NCBI GenBank assembly: GCA_947492585.1
Contig: CANLND010000001.1
Span: 168,816 to 232,815 of the forward strand
Direction: 5' to 3'
DNA length: 64,000 bases
Origin: an uncultured Paracoccaceae bacterium
GTDB lineage: Bacteria > Pseudomonadota > Alphaproteobacteria > Rhodobacterales > Rhodobacteraceae
Position 1 is the stretch's first letter. Every line of letters begins with the position of its first letter. This document shows positions 1 through 9,076 of the stretch, piece by piece. The position numbers and the translations under genes are program-made. A model generated the notes under the pieces. The model was not told the origin of the DNA and searched no databases. It worked only from the letters and a program-made list of their open reading frames with translations.

Positions 1-115
1 CATGCAGGCGCGACATGGGATCGTTAAGTTTGATCAACCCAAATGACCCAATAAGGCCGAACACACCTCCCACAACCAGAAAGACGCTCACGGTGATTTC
101 AAGGAACTGATCCAT
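1..115 (-). CDS. mnhG: Na+/H+ antiporter subunit G, N-terminal part (MrpG/MnhG)
   Basis: Only the first 38 codons lie in the window; the gene continues beyond position 1. The translation starts MDQFLEITVSVFLVVGGVFG and runs into a Gly-rich hydrophobic helix followed by KLNDPMSRLH, as expected for the small membrane subunit G of Mrp multisubunit cation/proton antiporters. It follows subunit F with an 11-bp gap, the usual last position of mrp operons. The family is known to be needed for assembly of the membrane complex that exports Na+ in exchange for H+. The identification rests on this short stretch plus the operon context. Confidence 0.85.
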   Translation of the reverse strand, partial: MDQFLEITVSVFLVVGGVFGLIGSFGLIKLNDPMSRLH

Positions 116-126
116 AGGCGTCTCCG

Positions 127-396
127 TTATTCGATGATATTGCCGCGCAGGATAAAGCGGGCATAGGCTACGGTTGATACAAATCCCAACATGGCGATGA
201 TCATGGCGGCTTCGAAATAGACTTCGGTGCCAAGATACATGCCATACAGCACCATCACCGCAATTGCGTTGATGAACATGGTATCCAACGCCAGAATGCG
301 ATCCGCGACCTGATCGGAAAACACGACCTTGTACAGATTCATCAACATCGCGAGGGCAAAACAGCCAAAGGCAAACGTCAGAGCATAGACCATCAT
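127..396 (-). CDS. mnhF: Na+/H+ antiporter subunit F (MrpF/MnhF)
   Basis: This 89-residue protein is almost entirely hydrophobic, with three predicted membrane helices (about residues 2-20, 33-55 and 61-80) and the typical size of MrpF. The segment DQVADRILALDTMFINAIAV between helices 1 and 2 is a family hallmark. The start overlaps the stop of subunit E by 4 bp (ATGA), indicating translational coupling. It acts in the inner membrane as part of the Mrp complex; in Bacillus this subunit is also linked to bile-salt (cholate) efflux, but nothing in the sequence shows that here. Confidence 0.93.
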   Translation of the reverse strand: MMVYALTFAFGCFALAMLMNLYKVVFSDQVADRILALDTMFINAIAVMVLYGMYLGTEVYFEAAMIIAMLGFVSTVAYARFILRGNIIE

Positions 397-890
397 TCAA
401 AGATCTCCTTGAGCCGCGCCTCATAGCGGGTTTTGATGTCGTCGCGCACCGCTTCGGGGTTTGGGGCGTCCAGACAATGAACCAGCAGCGCGTGACCTTC
501 GGCTGACACATCGGCGGAAACAGTGCCGGGGGTCATGGTGATGGTGCCCGCCAGAACGGTAATCGCCTCGGGCGTGCGCAGGTCTAGCGGTATTGTGACC
601 CACGCTGGAGTGCGGTTGGCATTGGACTTGAATAATACGATCCGCGCCACCTCGATATTGGCGACGACAATGTCATAAAACACCACGAGGATGTATTCGA
701 TGATCTTCAACGGTGCACGCACGCGGGGTTGTTGCGGCCAGTAGGCGCGGGTGACAAAAGGGATCAACCAGCCCAGCAAAAAGCCAAACACCAGCGAATT
801 CAATGACCATCCGTTGACCAGCATCAGCCAGGTCACAGTCAGCAGAAGGGTGAGGTAGGGGTGGGGCAGAAGCCTGCGCAGAAATGTCAT
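393..890 (-). CDS. mnhE: Na+/H+ antiporter subunit E (MrpE/MnhE)
   Basis: A 165-residue membrane protein with two N-terminal hydrophobic segments (about residues 12-45), a third helix near 60-85, and a soluble C-terminal half containing ITMTPGTVSADVS, the conserved MrpE signature. Length fits the family (about 160). It overlaps subunit D upstream and subunit F downstream by 4 bp each, so it is an internal gene of the mrp operon. MrpE is a non-transporting accessory subunit of the cation/proton antiporter complex in the cytoplasmic membrane. Confidence 0.93.
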   Translation of the reverse strand: MTFLRRLLPHPYLTLLLTVTWLMLVNGWSLNSLVFGFLLGWLIPFVTRAYWPQQPRVRAPLKIIEYILVVFYDIVVANIEVARIVLFKSNANRTPAWVTIPLDLRTPEAITVLAGTITMTPGTVSADVSAEGHALLVHCLDAPNPEAVRDDIKTRYEARLKEIFE

Positions 891-2419
891 TTCGTGGCAC
901 CTCCCAGAACAGTTTCAAGATAGCCAACAGGATTGAACAGCTGTTCAGCCGTTGCAACGGCGTAGTCGTTCATGGGGCCTGCGAAGAGGGTCAGCGCAGC
1001 CAGCCCGCCCACCAGCATAAAGATGGCAACAAACGGCAGCGCGGCAGGGCGTGGGGGTTCGGCAGTGTTGTCCTGGTCATCATCCGGTGCCGCGGTGTCG
1101 GCATCATAGGATTTCCAGAAAATCAACGTCCCAGCCCGTGCCAGCCCCAGAATGGTCACCAATGAACCGCCAAGAATGACAGCCCAGATCGTCCAGCCCA
1201 GATCGTGGTCGCGCGCGGCATCCATCACCAAAAGTTTCCCAATAAAGCCAGACAAAGGTGGCATGCCCGCCAGCGCGATGGCCGCGACAAAGAACACGGC
1301 AGAAATTAACCCATTTTGAGCCATCGGCGCGTTGGGTGCGATGCTGTCACCGCGGCGTTCTATGATCATATCCGCGATCAGGAACAACAGTGCCGCGGCA
1401 AAGGTCGAATGAACGGCATAATACAAGGCCGCAGCGGCCGCTTGTGGGGTGAACAACGCCACGGCCGTCAGCAGGGTGCCCATGGAGGCAATCGCACCAA
1501 AGGCAATCAATCGACCAATATCACGTGCGCCCAATACACCAACGGCGCCTGCGCCCAAGGTAAACAGGGCTGCGGGCAGCAACCAATCACCGGCCAGTCC
1601 TTCCGTGGCCTGAACCTCGGGACCAAAGATAAGCGTGTAAAACCGCAGGATCGCATAGGCGCCCACTTTGGTCATGATGGCAAACAGTGCGGCCACTGGG
1701 GCCGGCGCGTTGGCATAGGAGGCCGGCAGCCAGAAATGCAGCGGCAAAAGCGCGGCTTTGATGGCGAAAACCAGCAACAGCATGATCGCACCCACCCGCA
1801 GAAGTGCGGTATTGTCGGGCGAAATTTCAGCCACTTTTACCGCCAGATCGGCCATGTTTAGCGTGCCGGTCACCGCGTAGATCGTGCCAAGCGCAAACAG
1901 GAACAGGGTTGATCCCAGCAGGTTATAAACGACATATTGCACGCCCGCCTGAAACCGTTTGGCGCCACCACCGTGGATCATCAGGCCATATGAGGCGATC
2001 AGCAAGACCTCGAAAAACACAAACAGGTTAAATGCATCACCGGTCAGGAACGCGCCCTGGATGCCCATAAGTTGGAACTGAAACAGCGCATGGAAGTTGC
2101 GCCCGCGCGCATCCCAGCCGGAACCAACCGCATAGAGGTTGACCACGAGCGCCAGAATGGCCGTCAAGACGATCATCATGGCGGACAGGCGATCCAGCAC
2201 CAGAACAATGCCAAAGGGGGCTTGCCAGTCGCCCAGTTCGTAGACTTGGACCGTGCCGTCCGCAGCCTGCCATCCCAGCGTCAGGGTGATCACCACCAGC
2301 AGCACTGAGGCCGCCAGCGAAAAGATCCGGGTCAGATCCATATGATGACGTGTCACCATTGTGATAAAGGGCGCTACCAGTGCTGGCAGCACAATTGGCG
2401 CAATCAGCAGGTGGTTCAT
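887..2419 (-). CDS. mnhD: Na+/H+ antiporter subunit D (MrpD/MnhD)
   Basis: At 510 residues and about 14 hydrophobic helices this is a member of the proton-pumping ND4/NuoM-like superfamily. Characteristic segments include FEVLLIASYGLM near residue 135, where the Glu is a conserved proton-channel residue, and a Lys in KAALLPLHFWLP near 222. It is followed by subunit E and preceded by subunit C, each with 4-bp overlaps. The C-terminal loop (about 430-455) is acidic and variable. Role: one of the two large ion-translocating subunits of the Mrp Na+/H+ antiporter, supporting sodium and alkaline pH homeostasis, which suits a marine bacterium. Confidence 0.95.
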   Translation of the reverse strand: MNHLLIAPIVLPALVAPFITMVTRHHMDLTRIFSLAASVLLVVITLTLGWQAADGTVQVYELGDWQAPFGIVLVLDRLSAMMIVLTAILALVVNLYAVGSGWDARGRNFHALFQFQLMGIQGAFLTGDAFNLFVFFEVLLIASYGLMIHGGGAKRFQAGVQYVVYNLLGSTLFLFALGTIYAVTGTLNMADLAVKVAEISPDNTALLRVGAIMLLLVFAIKAALLPLHFWLPASYANAPAPVAALFAIMTKVGAYAILRFYTLIFGPEVQATEGLAGDWLLPAALFTLGAGAVGVLGARDIGRLIAFGAIASMGTLLTAVALFTPQAAAAALYYAVHSTFAAALLFLIADMIIERRGDSIAPNAPMAQNGLISAVFFVAAIALAGMPPLSGFIGKLLVMDAARDHDLGWTIWAVILGGSLVTILGLARAGTLIFWKSYDADTAAPDDDQDNTAEPPRPAALPFVAIFMLVGGLAALTLFAGPMNDYAVATAEQLFNPVGYLETVLGGATK

Positions 2420-2766
2420 GCGTCGTCTCCTGCTGTGTGATCGTCGGTCATATTGATCTTATCCGTTTTCGACGAAAGATACGCCCCAAGCGCAATCATC
2501 ACCACCACGGCTGTCATCCCAAACGAGATAACGATCGCAGTCAGAACCAGCGCTTGTGGGAGTGGATCGGCATAGGCCACCTCTTGGTATTTGTTCAGCA
2601 CCGGCGGCGCGCCCACGGCCAGACGGCCGGTGGCAAACAGAAAAACGTTCACCGCATAGGTCAGCAAAGACAGGCCAAGGATCACCGGAAACGTGCGCAG
2701 GCGCAGGATGAGATAGATGCCAGCGGCGGTTAATATGCCCACGGCAGAAGCCACAAGGAGTTCCAT
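2416..2766 (-). CDS. mnhC: Na+/H+ antiporter subunit C (MrpC/MnhC)
   Basis: A 116-residue three-helix protein of the NuoK/MrpC family. The sequence GIYLILRLRTFPVILGLSLL and the later DPLPQALVLTAIVISFG match the conserved helices and the DPLPQALVLTAIVI signature of MrpC. It overlaps mnhD by 4 bp and lies 3 bp after the A/B subunit, so it is part of the same transcript. It acts as a small structural subunit of the antiporter in the cytoplasmic membrane. Confidence 0.94.
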   Translation of the reverse strand: MELLVASAVGILTAAGIYLILRLRTFPVILGLSLLTYAVNVFLFATGRLAVGAPPVLNKYQEVAYADPLPQALVLTAIVISFGMTAVVVMIALGAYLSSKTDKINMTDDHTAGDDA

Positions 2767-2769
2767 GCG

Positions 2770-5628
2770 TTATGCTCCTTCTTCGGTCTTGGACGCGTCG
2801 TCGTCGCGTGCGGGGTTGATGTCCATGGCGTGTTCGCTGGTGATGCCGGGCTGCCAGGCAAAGCGCGACAGGCTTTCCAGCGTCAGCAACACCGCGCCGA
2901 CCACCGCAAGGAAAACACCAAGGTCAAACAAAGCAGCGGTGGCCCATTCGAATTTTTCGAGCGGCGCCCAGGTGATATAGCCAAAGGCTGAGGTCAGGAA
3001 CGGCATGTCGTTGAACCACGCGCCCATGCCGGTGGCGGCAGCGATCAATACGCCAGAGCCGATGATGGCGTGGTACTGGAACCGCTGGCGATCCGCAGCC
3101 CAGCCAAAGCCGGAGGCCATGTATTGCATTATGATCGCAATGGCTGCGATCAAACCGGCAATGAAACCGCCTCCGGGCAGGTTGTGCCCCCGAAAGAAGA
3201 TATAGGCCGCAACCATCAGGGCCACGGGCATCATCACCCGCGTGGCGACCACCATCATCAACGGATGCGCGTCACCTGCCTGTGGCAGATCCGGCGTGCG
3301 GTTGAGCAGATAGGCCCGGACTTTGGAGCCAAGCACCGCCTCGGTCAGGGCGTAAATCACCATGGCGGCGATACCAAGAACGATGATCTCGCCAAAGGTG
3401 TCAAAGCCACGGAAATCGACCAGAATAACGTTCACCACATTGGTGCCGCCGCCGCCTTTGTAGGAATTGGCAAGGTGAAAGCCTGAAATGGTGTCGGCAG
3501 CGAAGTCGCGGGTCATCAGCGCATAGATCAACCCACCCGCTCCTAGGCCCGCGGCGACCGCAATTGCGCCATCGCGCAGCCGGGTGCCAACGGGCGATTC
3601 AACCGGGGTCTCTTTGGGAAGAAAGTTCAAGGCCAGAAGCATCAAAATGATGGTGACGACCTCAACCGAAATTTGGGTCAACGCCAGATCGGGAGCCGAC
3701 AGGTAATTGAAGCCTAACGACACCACCAGACCAACAACGCCGATCAATACCAGCGCCAACAGGCGGTTGCGGTGGTGCAGCAGGATGAAACCCGTGGCGA
3801 CAACCAGTGCGATCCAGCCCAGTACAGGCAGCGCGCCCACGGATTGCACCGCGCGGGTCGCGTCCGGGAGGGTACCGGTTTTGAACGCCAAATAGCTGAT
3901 GCCCGTGGTGAACAGCACCATAATCAATCCGTAACGGGTGATGGCACCATTGTGCACGCCAGCGGTCACGCGATCCGCCAAAAGAGTCAAAGCGCCGATG
4001 TATTTGTCAAAGATCGCTTTGGCTTCGGGGCGGGGGAGGGCGTTCCACAGGGCTTCCACGTGACGGTGTAGAGACAGCAGAAGAATGCCGCCAACCACAG
4101 CAATTCCTGACATGATCAACGCAGGGTTCACGCCATGCCACAGCTTTAGGTACACTTTGGGGTGGGAACCGGTCACAGCGTCCGCTGCCGCCTGAACCAC
4201 TGGGCCAACCAATGTGCCCGAGAACAAACCAATCAGCACCACAAGCACCACCAAGAGCGCAGGCGCGGCCCACATGCCAAAGCCCGGATCATGCGGTTGG
4301 GCAGGGTAGTCGTCGCGTTTTGGGCCAAAGAACACATGCGCAATAAAGCGGAACGAGTAGGCCGCTGAGAACAGCGCGGCAAAGGTCGCAAGCGCGGGGA
4401 TGATGTAGGGATTGTCTAGCCAATACGTGTGGCTGGCTTCCTCAAGCATCATTTCTTTGGACAAGAACCCGTTCAATGGCGGAATGCCGGCCATAGACAA
4501 GGAGGCGACCATAGCGATGGTAAAGGTCACCGGCATCAGGTGACGCAATCCCCCCAGACGTTTGATGTCGCGGGTGTGGGCCTCGTGGTCGACGATACCC
4601 GCCGACATAAACAGCGCAGCCTTGAACGTCGCGTGGTTGATGATGTGAAACACAGCAGCAACTGCAGCTGCCTTGGTGCCAAAGCCCAAAAGCATGGTGA
4701 TCAGGCCCAGATGTGACACGGTAGAAAAGGCCAACAGCGCCTTTAAGTCGTCTTTGAACAGCGCAATGACCGCGCCTAGGACCATGGTGATCAGCCCAGC
4801 GGTTGTGACGATGTAGAACCATTCGGGCGTCCCCGCCAGCGCAGGCCACATCCGTGCCATCAAAAAGATACCTGCTTTTACCATGGTGGCTGAGTGTAGA
4901 TAGGCGGACACCGGTGTCGGCGCGGCCATGGCATGGGGCAGCCAGAAATGGAACGGGAATTGCGCTGATTTGGTGAAACAGCCCAACAAAATCAGAATCA
5001 ACGCTGGCAGATACAGTGGCGACGCTTGGATCAGTTCTTTGTTTTGTAGGATCACCGTCAGATCATAGGATCCCGCGATATTGCCAAGGATCAGCATGCC
5101 GCCAATCATTGCCAGTCCCCCGGATCCGGTCACGGTCAGCGCCATTCTGGCACCCTGACGTCCGGCGGGCAGGTGTTTCCAATACCCGATCAGCAAGAAT
5201 GAACTGAGTGATGTCAGCTCCCAGAAAATCAACAAAAGCAGGATATTGTCGGAGGTGACGATCCCCACCATCGCCCCCTGAAACAGCAATAAATAGGTGT
5301 AGAACTGCCCCATAGGATCCTGACGCGACAGGTAAAATCGCGCGTAGAGAATGATCAGCAATCCAATCCCAAGGATCAGAGTGGCAAACAAAAAGCCAAG
5401 ACCATCAAGAAAGAAATTGGCGTTGAGCCCCAGTCCGGGCAGCCAATCAAACCGCGCCTGGATGGTTTCACCGCGCAATACAGCGGGGGCATGAAGCATG
5501 AGGCCGACAAAGGCCAATAGAGTGGTCAAACCTGCCGCCGATGCGGACGCATTGCGCCCCGCACGGATCAAAAGCGCAGGAAAGACAGCTCCTAGAAAGG
5601 GCAGGGCCGCGATCAGAAACAGGGACAC
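2770..5628 (-). CDS. mnhA: Fused Na+/H+ antiporter subunit A/B (MrpA-MrpB)
   Basis: I place the start at the GTG at 5628 because a good Shine-Dalgarno (AGGAG) lies nine bases upstream and the product then begins with the usual MrpA N-terminus; an in-frame ATG 36 bp further upstream lacks such a site. The roughly 952-residue product has an ND5-like N-terminal proton channel domain (LLIFWELTSLSSFLLIGYW near 125; FHFWLPHAM near 225), the MrpA C-terminal helices, and a MrpB-like tail with the signature GHNLPGGGFIAGL near 860. This A/B fusion is common in alphaproteobacteria. It is the first gene of the antiporter operon and probably carries the main Na+ and H+ pathways. Confidence 0.95.
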   Translation of the reverse strand: MSLFLIAALPFLGAVFPALLIRAGRNASASAAGLTTLLAFVGLMLHAPAVLRGETIQARFDWLPGLGLNANFFLDGLGFLFATLILGIGLLIILYARFYLSRQDPMGQFYTYLLLFQGAMVGIVTSDNILLLLIFWELTSLSSFLLIGYWKHLPAGRQGARMALTVTGSGGLAMIGGMLILGNIAGSYDLTVILQNKELIQASPLYLPALILILLGCFTKSAQFPFHFWLPHAMAAPTPVSAYLHSATMVKAGIFLMARMWPALAGTPEWFYIVTTAGLITMVLGAVIALFKDDLKALLAFSTVSHLGLITMLLGFGTKAAAVAAVFHIINHATFKAALFMSAGIVDHEAHTRDIKRLGGLRHLMPVTFTIAMVASLSMAGIPPLNGFLSKEMMLEEASHTYWLDNPYIIPALATFAALFSAAYSFRFIAHVFFGPKRDDYPAQPHDPGFGMWAAPALLVVLVVLIGLFSGTLVGPVVQAAADAVTGSHPKVYLKLWHGVNPALIMSGIAVVGGILLLSLHRHVEALWNALPRPEAKAIFDKYIGALTLLADRVTAGVHNGAITRYGLIMVLFTTGISYLAFKTGTLPDATRAVQSVGALPVLGWIALVVATGFILLHHRNRLLALVLIGVVGLVVSLGFNYLSAPDLALTQISVEVVTIILMLLALNFLPKETPVESPVGTRLRDGAIAVAAGLGAGGLIYALMTRDFAADTISGFHLANSYKGGGGTNVVNVILVDFRGFDTFGEIIVLGIAAMVIYALTEAVLGSKVRAYLLNRTPDLPQAGDAHPLMMVVATRVMMPVALMVAAYIFFRGHNLPGGGFIAGLIAAIAIIMQYMASGFGWAADRQRFQYHAIIGSGVLIAAATGMGAWFNDMPFLTSAFGYITWAPLEKFEWATAALFDLGVFLAVVGAVLLTLESLSRFAWQPGITSEHAMDINPARDDDASKTEEGA

Positions 5629-5695
5629 TTGGGGACATCTCCTGGTTGGGCTAAAAAATGTCATTTTTAGGTAAGCTTTTTTTACGCGTGGCGCC

Positions 5696-5711
5696 AGCGT
5701 TTCAGAACGCT
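5696..5711. promoter_or_regulatory. Short perfect inverted repeat in the mrp/rhodanese divergent promoter
   Basis: AGCGTT, four bases, AACGCT form a perfect 6-4-6 palindrome in the 264-bp space between the mrp operon start and the rhodanese gene. Its position would suit an operator for either direction, but no known regulator motif was recognised and short palindromes arise by chance. Confidence 0.25.
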
Positions 5712-5892
5712 AGACGGGTAAAATCGAAGTGTGACCGCGAATTTGACTGATTACACGAGACAACTTCACGGGGGTTACACAGCGGATGACGGGATCTTGA
5801 TCCGCATCGAGCACCCAAAATGTGGTGCGACGGGTGATCTGTTGGACAACAGCTGCTACATCTCAGACATAAAATTGGAACCGGAGACCGAT

Positions 5893-6366
5893 ATGGACAC
5901 CCCCCCTTCAAAGACCTCCGCGTCGCGGTTGACGCGTCGACGTTTGTTGCTTGTTGGGGTCGGGCTTGGGGGCGTTGTTGCGATCGGGCGCTGGCGCTAT
6001 TTGACCGCGCCTGAGCACGGCAACACCAAGTTTTCGGTGCAGGAGGTCCACTCAAAACAACGCGCCGGTGAGGTTGTGCTGATTGATATTCGCACCCCGC
6101 AGGAATGGGCCGCCACTGGGATTGCCAAAGGGGCCCATCCCATTGACATGCGGCGCGATGACTTTATCGCAGCCTTGCAACAGATTGTGGGCGATGCGCG
6201 TGACGCGCCGATTGCGCTGATCTGCGCCCGTGGCGTGCGGTCCGCCCGTATGACGCTTCGTTTGGCTGAGGCCGGATTTACCAATATCATCGATGTGCCA
6301 GAAGGCATGCTTGGATCAAAGGCAGGACCAGGATGGATCAAATCAGACCTACCGCTGGTGCGCTGA
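5893..6366 (+). CDS. Membrane-anchored or exported rhodanese-like protein
   Basis: The ATG at 5893 is preferred over the longer frame from 5731 because GGAG lies ten bases upstream and the product then starts with a sensible export signal. The 157-residue protein has an Arg-rich stretch (SRLTRRRLLLVG, residues 11-22) before a hydrophobic Gly/Val segment, resembling a Tat signal or N-terminal anchor. A single rhodanese domain follows (about 46-157), with VLIDIRTPQEW near 62-72 and the active-site loop CARGVRSA, Cys111 being the likely sulfur or thiol carrier. The physiological substrate is unknown. Its end overlaps the next gene by 34 bp, so the two are coupled. Confidence 0.8.
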   Translation: MDTPPSKTSASRLTRRRLLLVGVGLGGVVAIGRWRYLTAPEHGNTKFSVQEVHSKQRAGEVVLIDIRTPQEWAATGIAKGAHPIDMRRDDFIAALQQIVGDARDAPIALICARGVRSARMTLRLAEAGFTNIIDVPEGMLGSKAGPGWIKSDLPLVR

Positions 6367-7187
6367 CGGCCGTTGTCGTCTGCGCATTTACCTCAACGCT
6401 CGTTGGCACCGCCGCACAGGCCGACTGTGATCCGGGGGGCGCCTGTGCCCTGCCGGACGGGGGCAGCTATCATATCCGTGTGCCCGACCAGCCACAGGAC
6501 GCTATGCCAGCGGTTGTGTTTTTACACGGGTTCGGCAGCTCGGGCCTTGGTGCGCTGTCACAGACCAGTATGGTCGAAACCCTGCGCGGCCGTGGCTATG
6601 CGGTGATTGCGCCAGATGGTGCGCCGCGCACGGATGGGCGGCGCAGTTGGAATTTCTATCCCGGTTGGGAGGGGCGCGACGAGACCGCATTTTTGCAAGA
6701 CGTCTTGCAGGACGCAGAAACACGGCACAATATCGATCCCGCACAGGTGGTGTTGGCCGGGTTTTCGGCTGGTGGCTTCATGGTGAACTATCTGGCCTGC
6801 GAAACGCCTGATATGTTTGCTGCCTATGCCCCCGTTGCCGGCGGGTTCTGGCGGCCGCAGCCTGCTGAGTGTAGAGGGCCTGTTCGTCTGCATCATACGC
6901 ATGGCTGGTCGGATACCGTGGTGCCGCTTGAAGGGCGGTATCTGCGCGGGCGGACCTGGCAACAGGGCGATATCTATGCAGGTCTTGAAGTCTGGCGGAA
7001 TGCGTTGGGCTGCGAAACCCATGCGCCGTCGCGGGTCTGGTCCAAAGACCGCGATCATATCCGGCAGTGGAGTTGCGGTGAGGGGGCCGAGATCCGGTTT
7101 GTGTTGCATCCGGGCGGTCATTCCGTACCCCGTGGTTGGGCCGATAGTATGACAGACTGGTTCGAGCGGGCGCAGGCTACACAATAG
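6333..7187 (+). CDS. Secreted alpha/beta-hydrolase, PHB depolymerase/LpqC-like esterase
   Basis: The 284-residue product has a signal peptide ending near residue 30 (AAQA/DCDPGG) and an esterase fold of the poly(3-hydroxybutyrate) depolymerase/feruloyl esterase type. I see the oxyanion region FLHGFGSSG (63-71), the nucleophile elbow GFSAGGF with Ser145, the likely acid Asp194 in HGWSDTVVPLEG and His263 in PGGHSVPRG. Family members hydrolyse short polyesters or acylated plant-derived esters outside the cytoplasm; the true substrate cannot be told from sequence. The start lies inside the preceding rhodanese gene, so expression is probably coupled. Confidence 0.82.
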   Translation: MDQIRPTAGALTAVVVCAFTSTLVGTAAQADCDPGGACALPDGGSYHIRVPDQPQDAMPAVVFLHGFGSSGLGALSQTSMVETLRGRGYAVIAPDGAPRTDGRRSWNFYPGWEGRDETAFLQDVLQDAETRHNIDPAQVVLAGFSAGGFMVNYLACETPDMFAAYAPVAGGFWRPQPAECRGPVRLHHTHGWSDTVVPLEGRYLRGRTWQQGDIYAGLEVWRNALGCETHAPSRVWSKDRDHIRQWSCGEGAEIRFVLHPGGHSVPRGWADSMTDWFERAQATQ

Positions 7188-7213
7188 CCGCGCCCGACCG
7201 GGCAGAAGAGATA

Positions 7214-9076
7214 TTATTCCGCAGGTGTCTGGGCCTGACCTTCCAGATACCGGCGCAGCTGCAGACGATAGCTGCGCGCAGCCTGAGTGATCTGTGGTTC
7301 AACAAAATGGTCATGTGTGCCCATCCAACGATGAATGCGGTCACGGATCGGCATGCCAGACAGCGCAGACAGCGGCACGGCAAGGACCAGCGACACCGCA
7401 ATGGGAACCAGCCAGATTGACACAACGCCCGCCAGAATGCCGACCCACAGTGCAACACCACTGACCGTTTCCAATGCGTGCACCTGAACAATGGTGCGCA
7501 GGCTGTAGTCACCGCCATCACGTGCCTGAGGCGACCAGCCTTTTTGCAGGCCCAGCACCGTGCGCAGCACCGCGATCATCTGTTGCACCATCAAAATGGG
7601 GGCATACAAAATCGCGAGGATCACTTCGGACAGCATCGACACGCCAAACTGTCCAATACCGCCGTATTCGGTGAACTTGCGTCCGGTCAGGGGCAGGGCC
7701 AGAACAGACAACATTTTGGGCGCCAGTAGCATGGCATAGATCAGCAGGATCACCAGCACATGGCGTGGCTCTGTCATGTCTGGCCAGGATGGCATGGTTG
7801 GGTTTTTCTCAGAGAAATATGTCAGCACCGAGGCTTCTTCGCCGCGCCCGATCAAGGCCCAGATCACCAGCAGCGCAAACCAGATCGGAGCCATAAGGTA
7901 GCCAATCGCCCCATGCAGCAGGTGAAAGCGCGAGATGGCACGGAACCCACGGGCGTTCAGAAGCTTGATATGTTGCAGGTTGCCCTGACACCAGCGGCGG
8001 TCCCGTTGGATGTGGTCAATCAAGGTTTGCGGCGTTTCTTCATAGGATCCTTTGATCCGCGGCAGGAACCGCACAGCCCAGCCCGCGCGGCGCAGCAATC
8101 CGGCCTCAACAAAATCATGGCTCATGATCAGTTGATCCTGACCACGCAACGTCCGCAAATGGGGCAGCCCGGCACAGGCGGCAAAGGCCTGTGTGCGCAT
8201 GATGGCGTTGTGGCCCCAATAGTTGCCTTCTTGGCCCGCCCACCGTGCGAGACCCTCTGCCAAGGCCAAACCATAAACGGTATTGGCGAACTGCTGCATA
8301 CGGCCAAATACGGATTGGGCGCCGATCAATTGCGGGTAGCTTTGGATCAGACCCGCCGATGGATCGCTGGCCAGAGCGTCCGCCAGACGGCCGATGGCTT
8401 GTCCGGTCATTAGACTGTCGGCGTCCAGAACCAGCATGGCCTCATAGGCATTGCCCCAGTTTTGGACCCAGTCACTGATGTTGCCGACCTTGCGGCCGGC
8501 GTTGTCCGGGCGACGGCGATAGTAAAGATTGCTGCCTGCGGGCAACATGGAGCGCAACGCTTCGACGCTCTTCTTTTCCTGAGCGGCAATGGCGTCGTCG
8601 CGGGTGTCAGACAGGATGAACATGTCATAGCTATGGGTGCACGCGCGCGCGTCCAGCTCGGCCAGCATGGAATGGGCATTGCCCAGAACATACCACGGAA
8701 CTTCGTTGTACACGGGCACCAACAGCGCGACGTTCAGCCCGGTAGCTTCGGCGCTGGCGGTGGTCTGTTCGCGGCGCGACAGAGAGTACAGCCCCAGCAA
8801 CACGGTGGACACGCTGAAACAAATCCAGAAAAAGTTGAAAATGATCAAGGTGAGCAGCGCCACTTCCAGTCCGGTAAAGCCGCCATCGGCAAACCAGCCC
8901 TGCATGACCCAGCCCAACAGCCCGGTTGCAAGCATTGCAGGTGAAAACGTGACCGTGCGCCACAGCGCCACCTGACGCGGCGCTTTGGGGGAGGGGGCGC
9001 TGCGATCATGGAAGGGACGCGTAAAATCTTGTGCGGGCATGTCCAGTGGCGCGCGGGAGGGCATCATATCAGTCAT
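7214..9076 (-). CDS. opgH: Glucans biosynthesis glucosyltransferase OpgH (MdoH)
   Basis: I chose the ATG at 9076, which overlaps the opgG stop as ATGA, instead of the frame opening at 9097. The 620-residue membrane protein has two N-terminal helices, a cytosolic GT2 domain with LLVPVYNE, the metal-binding VLDADSLM and the product-binding QRDRRWCQGN motif, and four or more C-terminal helices. OpgH polymerises UDP-glucose into the beta-glucan backbone of osmoregulated periplasmic glucans. It is shorter than the roughly 850-residue E. coli protein, mainly at the termini, as is usual in Rhodobacterales. It is the last gene of the opgC-opgG-opgH unit. Confidence 0.94.
   Translation of the reverse strand: MTDMMPSRAPLDMPAQDFTRPFHDRSAPSPKAPRQVALWRTVTFSPAMLATGLLGWVMQGWFADGGFTGLEVALLTLIIFNFFWICFSVSTVLLGLYSLSRREQTTASAEATGLNVALLVPVYNEVPWYVLGNAHSMLAELDARACTHSYDMFILSDTRDDAIAAQEKKSVEALRSMLPAGSNLYYRRRPDNAGRKVGNISDWVQNWGNAYEAMLVLDADSLMTGQAIGRLADALASDPSAGLIQSYPQLIGAQSVFGRMQQFANTVYGLALAEGLARWAGQEGNYWGHNAIMRTQAFAACAGLPHLRTLRGQDQLIMSHDFVEAGLLRRAGWAVRFLPRIKGSYEETPQTLIDHIQRDRRWCQGNLQHIKLLNARGFRAISRFHLLHGAIGYLMAPIWFALLVIWALIGRGEEASVLTYFSEKNPTMPSWPDMTEPRHVLVILLIYAMLLAPKMLSVLALPLTGRKFTEYGGIGQFGVSMLSEVILAILYAPILMVQQMIAVLRTVLGLQKGWSPQARDGGDYSLRTIVQVHALETVSGVALWVGILAGVVSIWLVPIAVSLVLAVPLSALSGMPIRDRIHRWMGTHDHFVEPQITQAARSYRLQLRRYLEGQAQTPAE

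Noticed and set aside
7188..7213. Possible terminator between the esterase and opgH
   Set aside because: The best stem is only about 4 bp with no T-run.
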